DNA of 64,000 nt from Callorhinus ursinus (Eukaryota; Chordata; Mammalia; Carnivora; Otariidae): assembly GCF_003265705.1 (NCBI RefSeq), contig NW_020312849.1, positions 964,824 through 1,028,823 of the forward strand. The letters are read 5' to 3'. Numbering within the stretch: the first letter of the stretch is position 1; each line of letters opens with the position of its first letter. Positions 42,931 through 55,734 of the stretch are shown one piece after another. The translations under genes and the position numbers were made by a program. The notes under the pieces were generated by a model, which searched no databases, was not told the DNA's origin, and saw only the letters and a list, made by a program, of their open reading frames with translations.

Positions 42931-43596
42931 TTGCATATTGAAAAATGCTACCAGCTGCAAAATGACTTATTGTGGTGAAGTTGGTGAAAATTCTGGTTAA
43001 GAAGTGAACACAGTGTACCACTGGGCACCTTAATTTTAACTGACATGGAATTTTTATGGTTTCCTACGTGGATAATACTGACACACAACTCTTGGGTTAT
43101 CATACACATTAAGTGAGTTAGAAATCTCTGGGCAGATTAGAGACTAGAATATATATTTTAATGAAGTCCCATAAATACCAAATTTGGGGCATTGAAATTT
43201 GGGAATCTCTGATTCAGAGAAAGAAGTTAAAATCAATTTTCCACTAGATGGCATCATCCAGTATTTGAATTAATATTTATTCCTGCTTGTAGTTTTCTTT
43301 CTATGATTACAAAGATTTGCTTTTATTTTGCCAGTGGTTGCCTTTATTTGATGACATTTATTTTAGGAAAAAAAAATCATAAAAATTTTATTAATAAATT
43401 ACAATTATAATGAATTCACTGAAATAAAGGGTCTAATAGGTAAATGGACAAAAAATATGAAATTTATAAAGGAGAAAATGCATTTGATTAATAAACACAC
43501 ACAATATCAATAGTAAAGTAATGCAAGTTTCAAACATCAAAGAAGTTTCCATTTTTCATCTATTAAAATAGCAAATATTTTAAAAAACATAATTTT

Positions 43597-43750
43597 AAAA
43601 AAAGATTTTATTTATTTGAGAGAGAGAGCACAAGCAGGGGGTAGCGGCAGAGGGAGAGGGAGAAGCAGACTCCCTGCTGGATCCCAGAACCCTGAGATAT
43701 GACCCGAACGGAAGGCAGACACTTAACCAACTGAGCCACTCGGGTGCCCC
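43597..43750 (-). repeat. Can-SINE (left of same-site pair)
   Basis: Shortened antisense copy flanked by aaaacataattt at 43584 and 43751. Confidence 0.94.
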
Positions 43751-43764
43751 AAAACATAATTCTT

Positions 43765-43964
43765 TTTTTTTTTTTTTTAAGATTTTATGTATTTGACACA
43801 TAGAGACACAGTGAGAGAGGGAACACAAGCAGGGGGAGTGGGAAAGGGAGAAGCAGGCTCTCCGCTGAGCAGGGAGCCCAATGCGGGGCTTGATCCCAGG
43901 ACCCTGGGATCATGACCTGAGCCAAAGGCAGACGCTTAATGACTGAGCCACCCAGGCATCCCCC
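43765..43964 (-). repeat. Can-SINE (right of same-site pair)
   Basis: Different subtype (gacacagtgagagagggaac) flanked by aaaac(a/g)taattctt at 43751 and 43965. Confidence 0.95.
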
Positions 43965-44029
43965 AAAACGTAATTCTTAATATTGATCATTTATTAATTT
44001 ATTGAAGGTCCACTACGTGGCAGGTACTG

Positions 44030-44160
44030 TCTGAATTAGCTGGGGTTCTCCAGAGAAACAAAATTAATCATATATATATATATATGTATGTATTTATTAT
44101 GAGGAATCAGCTCCTATGGTTATGGAGGCTGAGAAGTCCCACAATTTACCATCCCGTTGG
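44030..44160 (+). repeat. Fragment of ancient repeat, same family as 410-955
   Basis: ggggttctccagagaaacaa, an AT microsatellite and ggaggctgagaagtcccaca in order. Confidence 0.55.
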
Positions 44161-44309
44161 TGTTCTATGGGATGGGACAAATGTGTAATGACATGTATCC
44201 ACCATTATAGTATCATACAGAATAGTTTCACTGCCCTAGAAATCCCCTGCACTTTACTTGCTCGTCCCTTCCTCTCCCTTAACCCTTGGAACCACAGAAA
44301 TTTTTACCA

Positions 44310-45090
44310 TTGCCATAGTTCTGCCTTTTCCTGAATGTCATATACTTGGAATCATACAGTATGTAGTAGCCTTTTCAGATTGGTTTCTTAGCAATATGCA
44401 TTTAAGGTTTCTCGGTGTCTTTTTATGATTTGATAGTTCGTTTCTTTTTATTGTTGAATAATATTTTATTTTCTGGATATACCGTAGTTTATTTATCTAT
44501 TTACCTATTGAATGACATCTTGGTTGCTTCCAAGTTTTGGCAACTATGAAAAAAGCTGCTATAAACATTCATATGCAGGTTTTTATGTGGACATAGGTTT
44601 TTAACTCATTTGGGTAAATACCAAGGAATGTGATTGCAGATCGTATGGTAAGAGTGTATTTAGTTTTGTAAGAAACTGCCAAACTGTCTTCCAAAGTGTA
44701 CCATTTTGTGTTTCCAGCAGCAATGGATAATTCCTGTTGTTCTACATCCTTGCCAACATTTGGTGTTGTCTGCCTTTTGGATTCTCACCATTCTAGTAGG
44801 TGTGCTGTAATTATCTCCTTATTTTAACTTGCAAGTCCCTGATGGTGTATGAAGTTGAGCATCTTTTCATATGTTTATTTGCTATCTGCATATTATCTTT
44901 GGTGAAGTGTCTATTCAAATCTTTTGCACATTAAAATTGGATTGTTCATTTTCTTACTGTTGAGTTTTTTTTTTTTTTACTGTTGAGTTTTAAGAGTTCT
45001 TTGAACATTTTGAATAACTGTCCTTTATCAGATATGTCTTTTGAAATATTTTTCCCAGTCTGTGGCTTGTCTTTTCATTCTCTTTATATG
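44310..45090 (-). repeat. Old L1 3' fragment, antisense
   Basis: Degenerate L1 text: tgttgaataatattttattt, ggttgcttccaagttttggc, ccttgccaacatttggtgtt, tcagatatgtcttttgaaat. Confidence 0.7.
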
Positions 45091-45779
45091 TGTTTATTAT
45101 ACCAGAGTAAATCAAAGTTCAGGATGCTGAGACAGATATAAATCAGGAATATTTTTTCACCGAGGATCTTTTATTTTTACTCAAGATAATCTTAAGTAAC
45201 CAACATCTATTTCCTCCATGCATTCTTTAACCTTCTGATTGCAGGGTTTCTCTCCTTTGCTGCTAAACTCTTTCAAAGGTGGGAGTACAGATTTTTGACC
45301 CCAGGTAACCCTAATTTATGAGAGGCAAACAAAAAAGAGGTGCACCCATGGTCAAGCATTGTGGTCCTTGTTGAGCCACTATTTCTCTCCCAGGAGTGAC
45401 TGCAAGATAATTTACAGTGATAACATTCATTTACAGCTTAACCTTTCTCATTTGGCACATTGAAAGTCAAGTCTCCTTCCAATGTCATACAGCGATATTA
45501 CAAAGTAGAAAGAATGCAAATATTTCTCATGTCATAATGTAAGATATAAAAGTGGAGAACATTCCATCCTCTGTTTCATTCCCTTGTTATAATTAACACA
45601 AACCATCTTGTGGGAATGGAGCAACATACTTTGATGTATTTTGCTTTGTATGTGATAGTTTAACAAGTTAGATATTCATAGACACAGACAAATGGCTAAG
45701 AACTCCCAACCCCACTTCTGTGCGAAGGTTCTTGGCACAGTGGCTTATAAGGCCCTCAAAAAACTAACCTCTGCCTCTC

Positions 45780-46240
45780 CAGCATCTTCTCTCACTGTGG
45801 CCACTTCCCATCTTGTCTTTAGCCATTCTGAATTATTTGCTGTCCCACTAATACTCTAGGCTGTTCTATAGCTCCATGTCCTTTGCTCATGCCATGACAT
45901 CTTCCTCAAATATCCTTTTCTCCATTTGTCCATCTAAAGCACTCACTCATCTATAAGACCCAGTTTTAACAATACCTCTCTTATGAAGATTTTTCTAACT
46001 CCCTCCTTTTCCCTGTACGCTGGGTATTAGCCAATTCATCCATCATGTACAATGGTACACCACAGACACACACACACACACACGCACGCACTCACGCACG
46101 CACCCAAGACACCTAAACTACTTCACTGCAATTATTCATTTATATGTCTGTCTCCCCTACTAATCTGTAAGATCCTTTAGGTCCCATACCATCTATGTTT
46201 TATTTCTTTATCCCTGCATCTAGCACAGTGACTGGCACAT
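45780..46240 (+). repeat. Probable L2 fragment with (CA)n
   Basis: L2-like text from ctctgcctctccagcatctt to tctagcacagtgactggcac. A CA/GCAC repeat lies at 46065-46104. Confidence 0.55.
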
Positions 46241-46243
46241 AGG

Positions 46244-46434
46244 TTTTTTTAAAGATTTTATTTATTTACTTGAGAGAGAGAGGAGGGAGCACAAGCAGGA
46301 GTAGCAGCAGAGGGAGAAGGAGAAGCAGGCTCCCCGCTGAGCAGGGAGCACAACACGGGGCTCGATCCCAGAATCCCAAGATCATGACCTGAGCCGAAGG
46401 CAGACGCTTAACCAACTGAGCCACCAAGCACCCC
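46244..46434 (-). repeat. Can-SINE
   Basis: Full antisense copy. Confidence 0.95.
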
Positions 46435-46667
46435 CATGGTAGATTTTTTAAAACTGCCTATAAAATGAATATAATAGGTGAGTACCAAATGTTTAGTTGT
46501 TCCTCTCGTCAGCAGAAAAAAGTTATTATGCAGTTATACAACATGCCAGGAACATACCAGTGAAAAGAATAGCTCAACAAACTTTTCTTCTTCAATTTGG
46601 AGAAATTTTAACATAAATTCTTTTCCAGCCCAGTTATAATTTTGAGCAACATAAGTTAGGGTGGAGA

Positions 46668-46844
46668 GGCGCCTGGGTGGCTCAGTCAGTTTAGCATTTC
46701 GGCTCAGGTCATGATCCTGGAGTTCCAGGATCGAGCTTGCGTTGGCCTCCCTGCTCAGTGGGGAGTCTGCTTCTCCCTCTGTCCCTCCCTCCCTCATTCT
46801 CTCTCTCTCTCTCAAATAAATGAAAAAAATCTTGAAAAAAAAAA
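46668..46844 (+). repeat. Can-SINE
   Basis: Target-site duplications tagggtgga flank it. Confidence 0.95.
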
Positions 46845-48454
46845 TAGGGTGGAGGTACTAGAAGGAGTAGTATATTAGATCTGTCTTCTAAAGTTTTTTG
46901 CTTGAGGTTATGCATTTTTAAAATTTACATAAAAGTTACAAAGATAAAACAAAGAATTCTTATATACTCTCACTGAGATTTCCTAAGTTAACAACTCTAT
47001 AGCTGGTTTTTAAAAAGCTGTTTGAGACTAACTTGGCAGACATGAGGCTTAACCACTTCAAAACAAAACAGAAAGCATTTTCTTGTATTACCATGGTACA
47101 GAGATCTAAATCAGGAAGTTAATATTGATACAATGTTATTATAAGATCTACAGATTAAAATTTTACCAGTTGTCCCATTAATGTACTTCTATAGCAAAAG
47201 AAAAAAAAATTTCTGGTGCAGGATCCAATCCACGATCAAACATTGTATTTAGTTCCTGTGTCTTATTCGTCTCTTTTAATATGAAATAGTTAAAAAAGTA
47301 GTTTTGTTTTTTGTTTTTGTTTTTCATGATTTTGACATATTGAAGCATACAGGCCAGTGACTTCTCAGCAAGTCCATTCCGTGATTTGGATTGTATATTT
47401 CCTCATGATTAGATTGAGGTTATGCATTTTTGCCAGGAATAGCAGAGATTGATGCTATGTCCTTTTTCAGTTCTTCATACTAAGAAGCATTACTCCTGGT
47501 GCTAATTCTGCACATTTTACTAAGGTGGTGCCTGCAAGATGTCTCTGCTATAAATTACTGTTTTTCACTATGTAATTAAGTATTATATGGGAATTATGTA
47601 AGTATCTTATGGAGATGAGGTTATATTTAAGGCTAAACAAAACAGAGCAAGTTTCCTAAGTGATCTAATGGGAAATTGTTTAGCTTTGTTATTTGACTTT
47701 CCTAGAGATTACATATAAAAATTAGAAAACTGGGGGCACTTGGGTGGCTCAGTTGGCTGAGTAACTGACTCTCCATTTTGGCTCAGATGGTGATCTCGGG
47801 ATCGAGCCCTGCCTTGGGCTCTGCGTTCAGTGCAAAGTCTGCTGGACGCTCTCTCTCTCCTTCTCCCTCTGCCCCTTCCCCTGTTTACTTGGTCTCTCTC
47901 TCTCTCTCTACCTCTCAAAAATAAAAATAAGTAAAATCTTTAAAAAAAATTAGAAGACTGTTTAAAATGGAAATCTTCTGATATTTTGGAGGGTTTAGCC
48001 TCAAAATTATTTACAAAAACAAGGTGTGGCTCTGTATTCGGTTGAACTGAATTTTAAAGCCTTAAGTAAATGGAAGTTTTGCATTCAGCAGCTCCTGGGG
48101 GATTACACTTGAATAGGAATAGCGGCAGAACTCTTGTTTCTATGATGTCTATGCATTTGGCTCTTCCAAAACCCTCTGACAGGAAGATAATGTCCTATGT
48201 TATTAGTCATACCTTATAATCAAAAGAACAAGCTTATGTTGGTGTTGATGAATCCTGAGTTCTGGTCTGTTTGTTCACCCACGTATTCTTAAAAAGAACT
48301 ATGCTGAAATTGTACAGGTGATTTGATGCATGTTTACTTGCTCTCTGGAGTTATATATCTAGCACAATAAATAGGATGTTTCAAACTATTCTTTCAAATG
48401 CATCTATGTCATTGTAAAGGAATCATGGAGTTCTTTTAAATCCCTAATTGTTAA
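46845..48454. other. Intergenic, little recognised
   Basis: Apart from the SINE at 47732, a stretch near 46920-47560 resembles degraded L1 3' sequence. No coding potential. Confidence 0.45.
47732..47944 (+). repeat. Can-SINE, older
   Basis: Target-site duplications aaattaga(a/g)aactg-like copies flank it (47718 and 47946). Confidence 0.92.
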
Positions 48455-48649
48455 TTTTTTTTTGCTATTTTGGGGTATAATTTTTACAGATAAAAATTGC
48501 ATATATTTAAGGTATATAATGTGATGTCTTGATACACATATATATTGTGAAATAATTACTGCTATCAAGCTAATTAAAGTATCCATCACCTCACATTTTG
48601 TGTGTGTATATAGTGAAAATATTTAAGATGTACTCTCTTACCAAATTTT

Positions 48650-48837
48650 GTTTTTAAAGAATTTATTTATTTGACAGAGAGAGAGAGAGAGCACAAGCAG
48701 GGGGGCAATAGGGGGAGAGGCAGAAGCAGACTCCCCTCTGAGAAAGGAGCCTGATGCAGGGCTCGATCCCAGGACCCGGGGATCATGACCTGAGCCGAAG
48801 GCAGACGCTTAACCAACTGAGCCACCCAGGAGTCCCC
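48650..48837 (-). repeat. Can-SINE in L1
   Basis: Target-site duplications ctcttaccaaattt flank it. Confidence 0.95.
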
Positions 48838-49667
48838 CTCTTACCAAATTTCAAGTATACAGTACAGTATTATTAACTATAGTCACCAGGCTATATATTA
48901 GATCTACAAAACTTATTCATCTTTCATAACTGAAACTTTGTACTCTTTGAGCAACATCTCTCCATGTCCCCCACCCCCCAGGCTTGGCAGCCACCACTCT
49001 ACTTTCTGTTCCCATGAGTTAGATGGTTTTAGATTCCACATATAAGTGAGATCATGGGTATTTGGTTTTCTGTGTCTAGCTTATTTCACTTAGCATAATG
49101 TGCTCCAGGTTCATTCATGTCACAAATGATGGGATTTCCTTATTTTCTAAAGGCCAAATAATATTTCATTATATATATATTTATATACATATTTGTATAT
49201 ATCTCATATTCTCTTTATTCATTCACCTGTTGATGAACACTTAGATTGATTCCATATCTTGGCTATTGTGAATTATGCTGCAATTAACATGGGAATGCTG
49301 ATATCTCTTTCAGATACTGATTTCATTTCCTTTGGATACATACTTAGAAGTGGGATTTCTGGATCCTATGGTAGTTCTAGTTTTATTTTTTTGAGGAACT
49401 TCCATACTGTTTTCCAAAATGGTTGTACCAATTTACATTCCCACTAAAGGTATATGAGGGTTCCCTTTTTTGCACATCCTCACCAATGCTTATTATCTTT
49501 TAGCCATAATACCCATTTCAACATGTGTGAGGTTGTATCTCCTCGTTTTAGATTTACATTTTCCTGATAATTAGTGATGTTGAACATCATATAACTTTTG
49601 GCCATTTGTATGCCTTCTTTTGAGTACTGTCTATCCAAGTCCTTTGCCCATTTAAAATCGGGTTATT

Positions 49668-49865
49668 GGGGCGCCTGGGTGGCTCAGTTGTTAGGCATCT
49701 GCCTTCGGCTCAGGTCATGATCCCGGGGTCCTGGGATCGAGCCCCGCATCGGGCTCCCTGCTCCGCGGGAAGCCTGCTTCTCCCTCTCCCCCTCCCCCTG
49801 CTTGTGTTCCCTCTCTCGCTGTGTCTCTCTCTGTCAAATAAATAAATGAAATCTTTAAAAAAAAA
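49668..49865 (+). repeat. Can-SINE in L1
   Basis: Target-site duplications aaaatcgggttatt flank it. Subtype with ctccgcgggaagcctgcttc. Confidence 0.96.
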
Positions 49866-51986
49866 AAATCGGGTTATTTGTTTTCTTGCTTTTGAGTTAA
49901 GTTCCTTTTAATATTTTGGATATTAACCCCTTATCAGATGTATAGTTTGCAAGTATTTTCTCTCATTTCATAGGTTTTTTTTCCACTTGTTGATTGATTT
50001 CTTTGCTGTGTGAAAGCTTTTTAGTTTGATTCAATCTCTTTGTGTATTTTTGTTTTTGTTGCCAATGCCTTTGGGGTCATATTCAAAAAAATCATTGCCC
50101 AGACTAAGTCAAGAAATATTTTCCCTGTTTTCTTCTAGTAGTTTTACAGTTTCAGGTAAACATTTAAGTCTTTAATCCATCTTGGGTCAGTTTTTGTATA
50201 TGTTGTGAGATAGGGTCCAATTTCATTCTTTTGCATGTGGATAACCAGTTTTCCCCACACCATTTATTGAAGAGACTACCTTTCCCCTTTGAGTGTTCTT
50301 GAGATCTTTATGGAAGATCAGTTGACCATAAATGTGTAGATTTATTCGGGCTCTCTATTCTGTTTCATTGGCCTATATGTCTATTTTTATGCTGGTACCA
50401 TATTGTATTGATTACTATAGCTTTGTAATATAGTTTGAAATCAGGATGTGATACCTTCAGGTTTGTTCTTGTTGCTCAAGAATACTTAGGCTACTTGAGG
50501 TCTTTTGTCCCAAATGAATTTTAGGATTATTATTATTTTTTTATCTGTGAAAAATAGCCCTGGAATTTTAATAGAAATTGCATTGAACCTGTAGATCTCT
50601 TTGGATAGTAATGGACATTTTAACAATATTAATTCTCCCAATTTATGAACATGGGATGTCTTTCCATTTATTTCTGTCTTCTTTGATTTCTTTTACCAGT
50701 GTCTCATAGTTTTCAGTGTACTAATCTTTCATCTTTTTGGTTAAATTTATTCCCAAGTATTTAATTTTTTTGGATGCTATTATAAATGGGATTGTTTTCC
50801 TAATTTCTTTTTTGAATAATTTGTTATTAGTGCATAGAAATGCAATTCATTTTTGTATATTGATTTTATATCCTGCAACTTTATTACATTTATTTGTTTA
50901 TATGTGCTAATAGTTTTTTGGTGGAGTCTTTAAAGTTTTCTGTATATAAGTTCATGTCATTGACAGAGACCATTTCACTTCACAAATCTTCCTTTCAGAT
51001 TTGAATGCCTTATATTTCTTTTTCTTGCCTAACTGCTCTGGCTAGGACTTCCAGTACCATGTTGAATAGAAATGGTGAGAATGGACATCGTTGTCTTGTT
51101 TCTTATCTTAGAGGAAAAGATTTCAGCTTTTCACCATTGAGCATGATGTTAGCTGTGGGTTTTTCCTATATGGCCTTTGTTATATTGAGGTATGTTCCCT
51201 CTAAACCCACTTTGTTTAGGGTTTTTATTGAATGGATGTTGTACTTTGTCAAATACTTTTCTTGCATCTATTGAAATGACCATATCATTTTTATCCTTCA
51301 TTCTGTTAATATCATGTCTCACATTTATTGATTTGCATATGTTGAGTCATCCTTGTATACAAGGGATAAATCCCACTTGATCATGGTGTATGATCCTCTT
51401 AATGTGCTCTTGAATTCAGTTTGGTAGTGTTTTGTTGAAGACTTTTGCATCTATATTCATCAGGGATATTGAGCTGTAGTTTTCTTTTTTGTAGTGTCCT
51501 TGTCTGGCTTTGATCTCAGGGTAATGGTGGCCTTATTACATGAATTTTGAAGTGTTTTCTTCAATTTTTTGGAAGAGTTTGAGAAGGATTGGCATTAAAT
51601 TTCTCTAAATACTTGTAGAATTCACCAGTGAAGCCATTAGGTTCTGTACTTTTTATTGGGGGGGGATTTGATTACTGATTAAATCTCCTTACTCATTATT
51701 AATCTATTCATATTTTTAAAAATTTCTTTATGATTCAATGTTGGTAGGTTGCATTTCTAGGAATTTATCTTTTTCTTGTAGGTTATCTAATTTGTTGGCA
51801 TATAATTGTTCATAGTAGTCTCTTATGATCTTTTGTATTTCTGTGGTATTAGTTGTAATGGCTCTTCTTTCATTTACAATTTTATTTATATGAGTCTTCT
51901 CTCTTTTATTATTAGTTAATCTAGCTAAAGGTTTGTCAATTTTGTTTATTTTTTCAAAAAACCAACTCCTAGTTTCATTTATCTTT

Positions 51987-52207
51987 TTTTTTTTTTTGAG
52001 GTTTTTATTTACTGATTTATTTGAGAGAGAGCGAGTGAGTGAGTGAGCATGAGGAGGAGCAGAGAGAAAGGGACAAGCAGACCCCAGGCTGAGCATGGAG
52101 CCCCATGCAGGGCTTAATCCCCACAGGGGGCTCAATCCCTAGGGCCCCGAGATCATGACCCAAGCCAAAACCAAGAGCGCCCAACTGACTTGGCCACTCA
52201 GGTGCCC
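51987..52207 (-). repeat. Can-SINE, older, in L1
   Basis: Target-site duplications ttcatt(t/g)atctttt flank it. It has a small internal duplication of the gggctyaatcccyaggg part. Confidence 0.92.
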
Positions 52208-52353
52208 TTCATTGATCTTTTCTATTGTGTCTCTATTTCATTATTTCTGCTTTGATATTTATTATATTCTTCCTTCTGCTAACTTTAGGCTTAGTTTGTA
52301 CTTTTCCTAGTTCCTTGAGGTGTAAAGTTAGGTTGTTTATTTGAGATTTTTAC

Positions 52354-52445
52354 TTTTTTTTAAAGATTTTATTTATTTATTTGACAGAGACACAGCGAGA
52401 GAGGGAACACAGCAGGGGGGAGTGGGAGAGGAAGAAGCAGGCTTC
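52354..52445 (-). repeat. Can-SINE, truncated at a junction
   Basis: Only the tail half (T-run to agaagcaggcttc) remains. It stops where a sense L1 starts, so it marks a rearrangement breakpoint. Confidence 0.85.
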
Positions 52446-52466
52446 TTCAAAAAGTTAAAAAAAAGA

Positions 52467-52663
52467 GGGGCTCCTGGGTGGCTCAGTCATTAAGCGTCTG
52501 CTTTCGACTCGGGTCACGATCCCAGGGTCCTGGGATTGAGCCCCACATCGGGCTCCCTGTTCCGTGAGAAGCCTGCTTCTCCCTCTCCCACTCCCCCTGC
52601 TTGTGTTCCCTCTCTCTCTGTGTCTCTCTCTGTCAAATAAATAAATAAACTCTTAAAAAAAAA
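52467..52663 (+). repeat. Can-SINE in L1
   Basis: Flanked by aaaaagtt copies. Subtype with gttccgtgagaagcctgctt. Confidence 0.95.
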
Positions 52664-52889
52664 GTTGGAAAAAAAACTATCCTATGGATCCAGCAATTGC
52701 ACTACTAGGTATTTACCCAAAGGATACAAAAATACAGATTTGAAGGGGTACCTACACCCCGATTTTAATAGCATCATTATCAACAACAGCCAAACTATGG
52801 ACAGAGCCCATCGACTGATGAATAGATAAAGAAGAGTGATATATATATATGATGGAATACTTCTCAGCCATCAAAAAGAATGAAATCTT

Positions 52890-53084
52890 GGGGCACCTGG
52901 GTGGCTCAGTCAGTTAAGCATTTGACTTTGGCTCAGGTCATGATCTCAGCGTCCTGGGATCGAGTCCCATGTGGAGCTCCATGCTCAGCAGGGAGTCTGC
53001 TTGTCCCTCTCCATCTGTCCCTCGCCCCACTCATGCTCCCTCTGTCTCTCTCTCATAAAAAAATAAAATCTTAAAAAAAAAAAA
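52890..53084 (+). repeat. Can-SINE (left of same-site pair)
   Basis: Inserted after aaagaatgaaatctt. Confidence 0.95.
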
Positions 53085-53090
53085 GAATGA

Positions 53091-53296
53091 GCGGCACTTA
53101 GGTGGCTCAGTTGTTAAGTGACTGCCTTTGGCTCAGGTCATGATCTCAGGGTCCTGGGATGGAGCCCCACGTCAGGGTCTCTCCTCGGTGGGAAGCCTGC
53201 TTCTCCCTCTCCCACTCCCCCTGCTTGTGTTCCCTCTCTCGCTGTCTCTCTCTCTCTCTGTCAAATAAATAAATAAAAAATCTTAAAAAAAAAAAA
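53091..53296 (+). repeat. Can-SINE (right of same-site pair)
   Basis: Preceded by aaagaatga and followed by aaagaatgaaatcttg. Confidence 0.95.
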
Positions 53297-53690
53297 GAAT
53301 GAAATCTTGCCATGTGCAACGATGTGGATGGAGCTAGAGTGTATTATGTTAAGTGAAATAAGTCAGTCAGAGAAAGACAAATACCAAATGATCTCACTCA
53401 CATGTGGGATTTAAGAAAGAAAACAGACAAACATATGGGAAGAGGGGAAGAAAGGAGAGAGGGAAACAAACCATAAGACACTCCTCAGGATAGAGAACAA
53501 ACAGAAGGTTGATGGAGGGAGGTGGGTGGGGGATGGGCTAGATGTGTGATGGGTATTAAAGAGGGCACTTTTGTGATGAGAACTGGGTGTTGTATGTAAG
53601 TGATGAATCACTGAATTCTACTCCAGAAACCAATATTGCTCTGTATGTTAACTAACTAAAATTTAAATAAAAATAAAGTCATTATTGAAA

Positions 53691-55234
53691 GTTACAAGTA
53701 TACATTCCTTTCATATTGGTTCATACAATACAGTAACTAGATACTTGTTATACTTTTTAACCAAAAAAATTATAATGCAATTCTTACACCACTATTCTAA
53801 CAAAGCATAAAAAATTAGAACTAGAATTTCACTAGACCAGCAACTTCTTTCTGATTAATAAAGACCAGCCAGTTTAATAAAGATGTCATCTATTTTGTTA
53901 TTAAACATAGATATCATCTGTAATATTATATTTTATATTACTTATATTACATCATACTATATGACAAATTTGGAATAAGAAAGACAAAAAAGTAAAGAAA
54001 CTATTGAAACATGGTGTCTTCAATGTCTGTTGTGAAATTCCAATTCTAGACCCAGAAGAAATTTGAAAAAATATCTCCAGCATAGGAATTATGTACATAT
54101 CATGGGGGAACATGATACATTTTTGAAGAATTGCTATTTCAACAACAGCAAGGTCCAAAAACTATTTGTGAAACTCTGTGACAAAGTCTTTGTAAATAAC
54201 ATCAAACTCATCTGGGATTAACAATGTCAAGGGTGTTTCCATTTTTACAATACACAAAAGCCAACAACAATTATCTGAATAACCGAGTCTTGTGCTTTTC
54301 CAAAACCAGGTTCTATGATGCATGGGAGGACTAGAAACGTATATAAAAGAATCATTATTACTGCCTGGCATTGACATAAATATTACCAGATCTGGTAGTC
54401 ACAAATATTTCCAGTTCTCTTTCTTCCTAACATTTAAATAGCACTTCCCCACCCCACTGAAATTAGACATAGACTTATGACTGTTTTTGACTAGTAATAT
54501 TTGAGTATAAGTGGAATGCATTACTTTCTTAGATTTCTTTCCTTGTCTCAAAGTAACCAGCAACATCTTAGCTGGTGAAAAGAGAGCGGTAAGGACAACA
54601 AAGAATAGAGACCCCAGTCAATCTATGACTGATATGGATTAGGTTTATCTACACAAACTTGCAGTATCCCTAGTTCGAAAGTGATTAAAATACTGCTGCT
54701 CTCGTGTGATTTAACCTAACAGAATGAACACAAAATAAACTCATTATTTCAAGCCACTGATATTTGAGAGTTGTTTTGACTTTACTATAATTAAGCATAT
54801 CTTAACTGATTGTTTCCCAAAGGGCGAGGAAGTCCCTGCTAAAATATTTGGTTATTATTCACATTTATATCACTATTAAGGAGAAATGAAACACGGAAAG
54901 TATTTGAATTATTACATCTTTACATGAAGAGAACTCTATATTAGGCTTTAGTTTAGAATTTTTCCTGAAAAACAATTTTCTTTACTTCAGACTGTAAAAT
55001 TCTTTATGATCACGTTACCTTCAAGTATATAAAAAGAGAAAACAGATATTTTCCCTGGAGCCATCATTACTTTAAAAATGAATGTTTCTCATACATAATT
55101 CCTTCATAATTGAGAATTCTGCAAATGGCTTCCTTTTAAAAATTAAACATATTTAAATATGTATTATAAAGTCTATTAAGGGACTTTAAGATGTTTGACC
55201 ACCTTCTTTTAAATCCTGTAGAATTGAAATTTTT
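53691..55234. other. Intergenic, unrecognised apart from duplication copy 1
   Basis: AT-rich sequence with short chance ORFs. Confidence 0.5.
54650..54979. repeat. Local duplication, copy 1
   Basis: 330 bp found again at 56811-57137 in the same orientation at about 98% identity by eye. This copy sits in uninterrupted non-repeat sequence and is probably the parent. Confidence 0.93.
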
Positions 55235-55425
55235 TTAAAGATTTTATTTATTTATTTGAGAGAGAGAGAGAATGAGAGATAGAAAGCACGAGAGGGAAGA
55301 GGGTCAGAGGGAGAAGCAGACTCCCCGCTGAGCAGGGAGCCCGATGTGGGACTCGATCCCGGGACTCCAGGATCATGACCTGAGCCGAAGGCAGTTGCTC
55401 AACCAACTGAGCCACCCAGGCGCCC
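55235..55425 (-). repeat. Can-SINE
   Basis: Target-site duplications agaattgaaattttt flank it. Confidence 0.96.
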
Positions 55426-55487
55426 AGAATTGAAATTTTTGTACCAAGCCAGTGGAACTGGAAGAGAGGAAGAACAGTGTTAGGGGT

Positions 55488-55720
55488 TGAATTGTGTCCC
55501 TCCAAATTAATATGTTGAGATCCTAGCCCCTAGTACCTCAGAAAGTGACTATATATTTGGAGATGGAGCCTTTAAAGAGGTAACTAAAGTAAAATGAGAT
55601 CATATAGGTGGGCCCTAATCCAATAGGACTGATGTTATAAGAAGCAAAGATTAGGAAATAAATTCATACACAGGAAAGACCATGTGAAGACATGGAGGAA
55701 GATGGCTATCAAACAAAATG
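55488..55720 (+). repeat. MLT1-like LTR fragment (ERVL-MaLR)
   Basis: gggttgaattgtgtccctcc, ggagatggagcctttaaaga and gggccctaatccaataggac match the 5' half of MLT1-type LTRs. The 3' half is replaced by L1 sequence. Confidence 0.65.
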
Positions 55721-55734
55721 GTCGAAAACTGTCA

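Larger units (their letters stand above)
40971..43596. other. Region upstream of PYURF, no gene seen
   Basis: Two MIRs lie in otherwise unrecognised sequence. Non-coding first exons of HERC3 could lie in this direction but cannot be recognised from sequence. Confidence 0.5.
48455..52353 (-). repeat. L1, antisense, about 3.9 kb with SINEs
   Basis: The L1 3' UTR is at the left (48455-49150), then reverse-oriented ORF2. On the minus strand at about 51735-51985 the frame reads [17 protein letters not shown] and [13 protein letters not shown], a typical ORF2 stretch. Many stops show it is dead. SINEs at 48650, 49668 and 51987 interrupt it. The 5' part of the L1 is missing. Confidence 0.9.
52446..53690 (+). 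repeat. L1 3' end, sense, with three SINEs
   Basis: ORF2 end (ggatccagcaattgcactac, ggtatttacccaaaggatac), then 3' UTR (atgatctcactcacatgtgg) and the end ttaaataaaaataaagtc. Confidence 0.9.

Noticed and set aside
51005..51380. Plus-strand ORFs over the L1
   Set aside because: They are antisense to L1 ORF2. The true (dead) coding frame is on the minus strand.
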